This document shows, in pieces, positions 13,925 through 15,035 of a stretch of DNA of 15,035 nucleotides (its first letter is position 1; each line of letters begins with the position of its first letter). The stretch lies in assembly GCA_030631725.1 (NCBI GenBank), contig DAOVKO010000023.1, positions 1 to 15,035 of the forward strand, written 5' to 3'. The position numbers were made by a program, and so were the translations under genes. This DNA is from Actinomycetes bacterium. Lineage in GTDB: Bacteria > Planctomycetota > Phycisphaerae > JAACET01. The notes beneath the pieces were generated by a model. It saw only the letters and a program-made list of their open reading frames with translations, searched no databases and had not been told where the DNA came from.

Positions 13925-14872
13925 ATGCCTGTAGTGAGGAAGCCTAAAAGCAATGCTTTTACACTTATCGAACTACTCGTGGTCATCTCCATTATCGTCC
14001 TTTTGACTTCTTTGCTCGTGCCTGCCGTCCAAGGGGCCCGCGACCAGGCTCAGCTCACCGTGTGTCTGAGCAACCAGCGAAATCTGGCCGTGGCCATGCG
14101 CCTCTACGTCGACTGCTTCAACGGTGCATTACCCGGCTCGCCCAATACCTCCGGCGTCGGCCCCCAACAAACTCCCCCCGACACCACCGTTGCCAGTAAC
14201 GCCTTTGATTACGCCTCGCCCCTTTTGGCCTTTTTGGATACCCCCGTCCCCGCCAACCGGGCCCGCCGACAGGAGCTCACCCGCCTGGGCGTCTTCAAAT
14301 GCCCAGCCAACAGCTATGAGTCTGCACCCTGGAGTGGTCCTGAGTTCATTCCTGATGCTGCTGACTTTACCACCACCCAGGCTGCCAGTTATCTTACCTG
14401 TTGGAATTTCCTCCTGGCCGGCGACGCCTACGCCGGTGCCCAGATAGTCCCCGGCGTGACCTATTGGCTCTACGGCGCGAGTTGGGCTGAAGTTCTCCCC
14501 AGAGACTATCTTCCCAAAATCACGACTATAGGTTCACCCGCCAAAAAGATATTCGTGGCCGACGCTGCCCGCTATATCGACGCAACCGGCAAGTATACCT
14601 ATGATATCGGCTACGTTTTTTTTGGAGCTGGCAGTTATTCCGGCTCCGGAGCCTGGTGGATTGGTTCACGCGAATATGGCCAGGACTCTCCCGCCGCGGA
14701 TTACTCTTATCGCCACAACGACGGCATTGCCGCCGCCTTCTACGATGGGCATTGCGAGTACATCCCCCGCGAGCAGTCCCACCGTGCCGTGTATTGGTAT
14801 CCCCGTGGCACAGTCCTCACCGACGCCTCCGAAGGCGCCGGTGGCGAACCCACCGGATACGTCGTGCCCTGA
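13925..14872 (+). CDS. Type II secretion/pseudopilin-like protein with prepilin N-terminus
   Basis: The 315-residue protein starts with a class III prepilin signal. After the short basic leader MPVVRKPKSNA the sequence reads FTLIELLVVISIIVLL, so cleavage is expected between A11 and F12 (alanine instead of the usual glycine), with E16 as the +5 glutamate. Residues 12-34 form the membrane and assembly helix. The large C-terminal domain, with few charged repeats, ends in the segment YRHNDGIAAAFYDGHCEYIP, the DGH-type motif of the very large planctomycete pseudopilin-like family. The ATG at 13925 is chosen; the GTG at 13934 is an alternative, and the ribosome binding site is weak for both. The frame stays open back to 13787 without family-like sequence. 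Partners such as GspE or PilD are not in the window, so its machine is unknown. Confidence 0.85.
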   Translation: MPVVRKPKSNAFTLIELLVVISIIVLLTSLLVPAVQGARDQAQLTVCLSNQRNLAVAMRLYVDCFNGALPGSPNTSGVGPQQTPPDTTVASNAFDYASPLLAFLDTPVPANRARRQELTRLGVFKCPANSYESAPWSGPEFIPDAADFTTTQAASYLTCWNFLLAGDAYAGAQIVPGVTYWLYGASWAEVLPRDYLPKITTIGSPAKKIFVADAARYIDATGKYTYDIGYVFFGAGSYSGSGAWWIGSREYGQDSPAADYSYRHNDGIAAAFYDGHCEYIPREQSHRAVYWYPRGTVLTDASEGAGGEPTGYVVP

Positions 14873-14931
14873 TTATTTCCTCCCACCCCGCACCCTGGCC
14901 CATCTCTGCCCACCGCCGGTGCGAAAATGAC

Positions 14932-14959
14932 TTGCAAAGCCCTCCCCCCCTTCTATAAT
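14932..14959 (+). promoter_or_regulatory. Putative strong promoter at the right edge
   Basis: TTGCAA (14932-14937) and a perfect TATAAT (14954-14959) are separated by 16 bases. Transcription would start near 14966 and leave the window. The visible leader has a small stem AAGCG-TGGT-CGCTT (14985-14998) and no start codon with a ribosome binding site, so the gene or RNA it drives lies outside. Confidence 0.65.
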
Positions 14960-15035
14960 CCAAGCACCAAGTTCGTACGGGGTAAAGCGTGGTCGCTTAG
15001 AAGTCTAGGCGTCGAGAACACTTAAAGCTGAGAAC

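Noticed and set aside
1..15035. CRISPR array, transposase or prophage genes
   Set aside because: No regularly spaced direct repeats and no transposase, integrase or phage-like protein were seen.

Overview
The window looks like a conserved housekeeping stretch of a bacterial chromosome, most likely from the Planctomycetota (Phycisphaerae-like). This is inferred from three things: the pseudopilin-type secretion protein with a C-terminal DGH motif, the cmk-plsC-ispH-rpsA order, and the style of the intergenic repeats. No rRNA gene or other decisive marker is present, so the placement is tentative. G+C is moderate to high in most genes and visibly lower in one three-gene block.

Region 1 (1-2784, minus strand) reads cmk -> plsC -> ispH -> rpsA. 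The first three genes are joined by 4-base start/stop overlaps. rpsA follows after a 236-base gap with a terminator-like hairpin and a palindrome, and it runs off the left edge. Region 2 (2785-2945) is an AT-rich inverted-repeat element that also encodes the last residues of UvrA. Region 3 (2909-5788, minus) is uvrA, whose promoter overlaps a repeated palindromic box. Region 4 (5789-9258, plus) is the divergently transcribed operon ffh, rpsP, trmD, rplS, yraN. It makes the SRP GTPase, two ribosomal proteins, a tRNA m1G37 methyltransferase and a nuclease-fold protein; rimM is absent from its usual place.

Region 5 (9278-12038, minus) is the accessory part: a tight operon of three predicted iron-sulfur enzymes. 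In transcription order these are a spore-photoproduct-lyase-like radical SAM protein, a DUF523/TudS-like protein and a second SPL-family radical SAM protein. They are separated by 22 and 24 bases, each downstream gene has a good ribosome binding site, and the leader could form two mutually exclusive stems, one covering the first gene's ribosome binding site. Together they suggest a nucleotide or nucleic-acid base repair or salvage pathway; this is inference.

Region 6 (12138-15035) holds tatD (plus), an inverted-repeat-rich intergenic element, tRNA-Glu(UUC) on the minus strand with a perfect hairpin touching its 3' end, a small tandem ACT-domain protein with its own promoter, a pseudopilin-like protein, and a promoter firing out of the right edge. 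Several sigma70-type promoters share a TTGC...N16...TATAAT layout.
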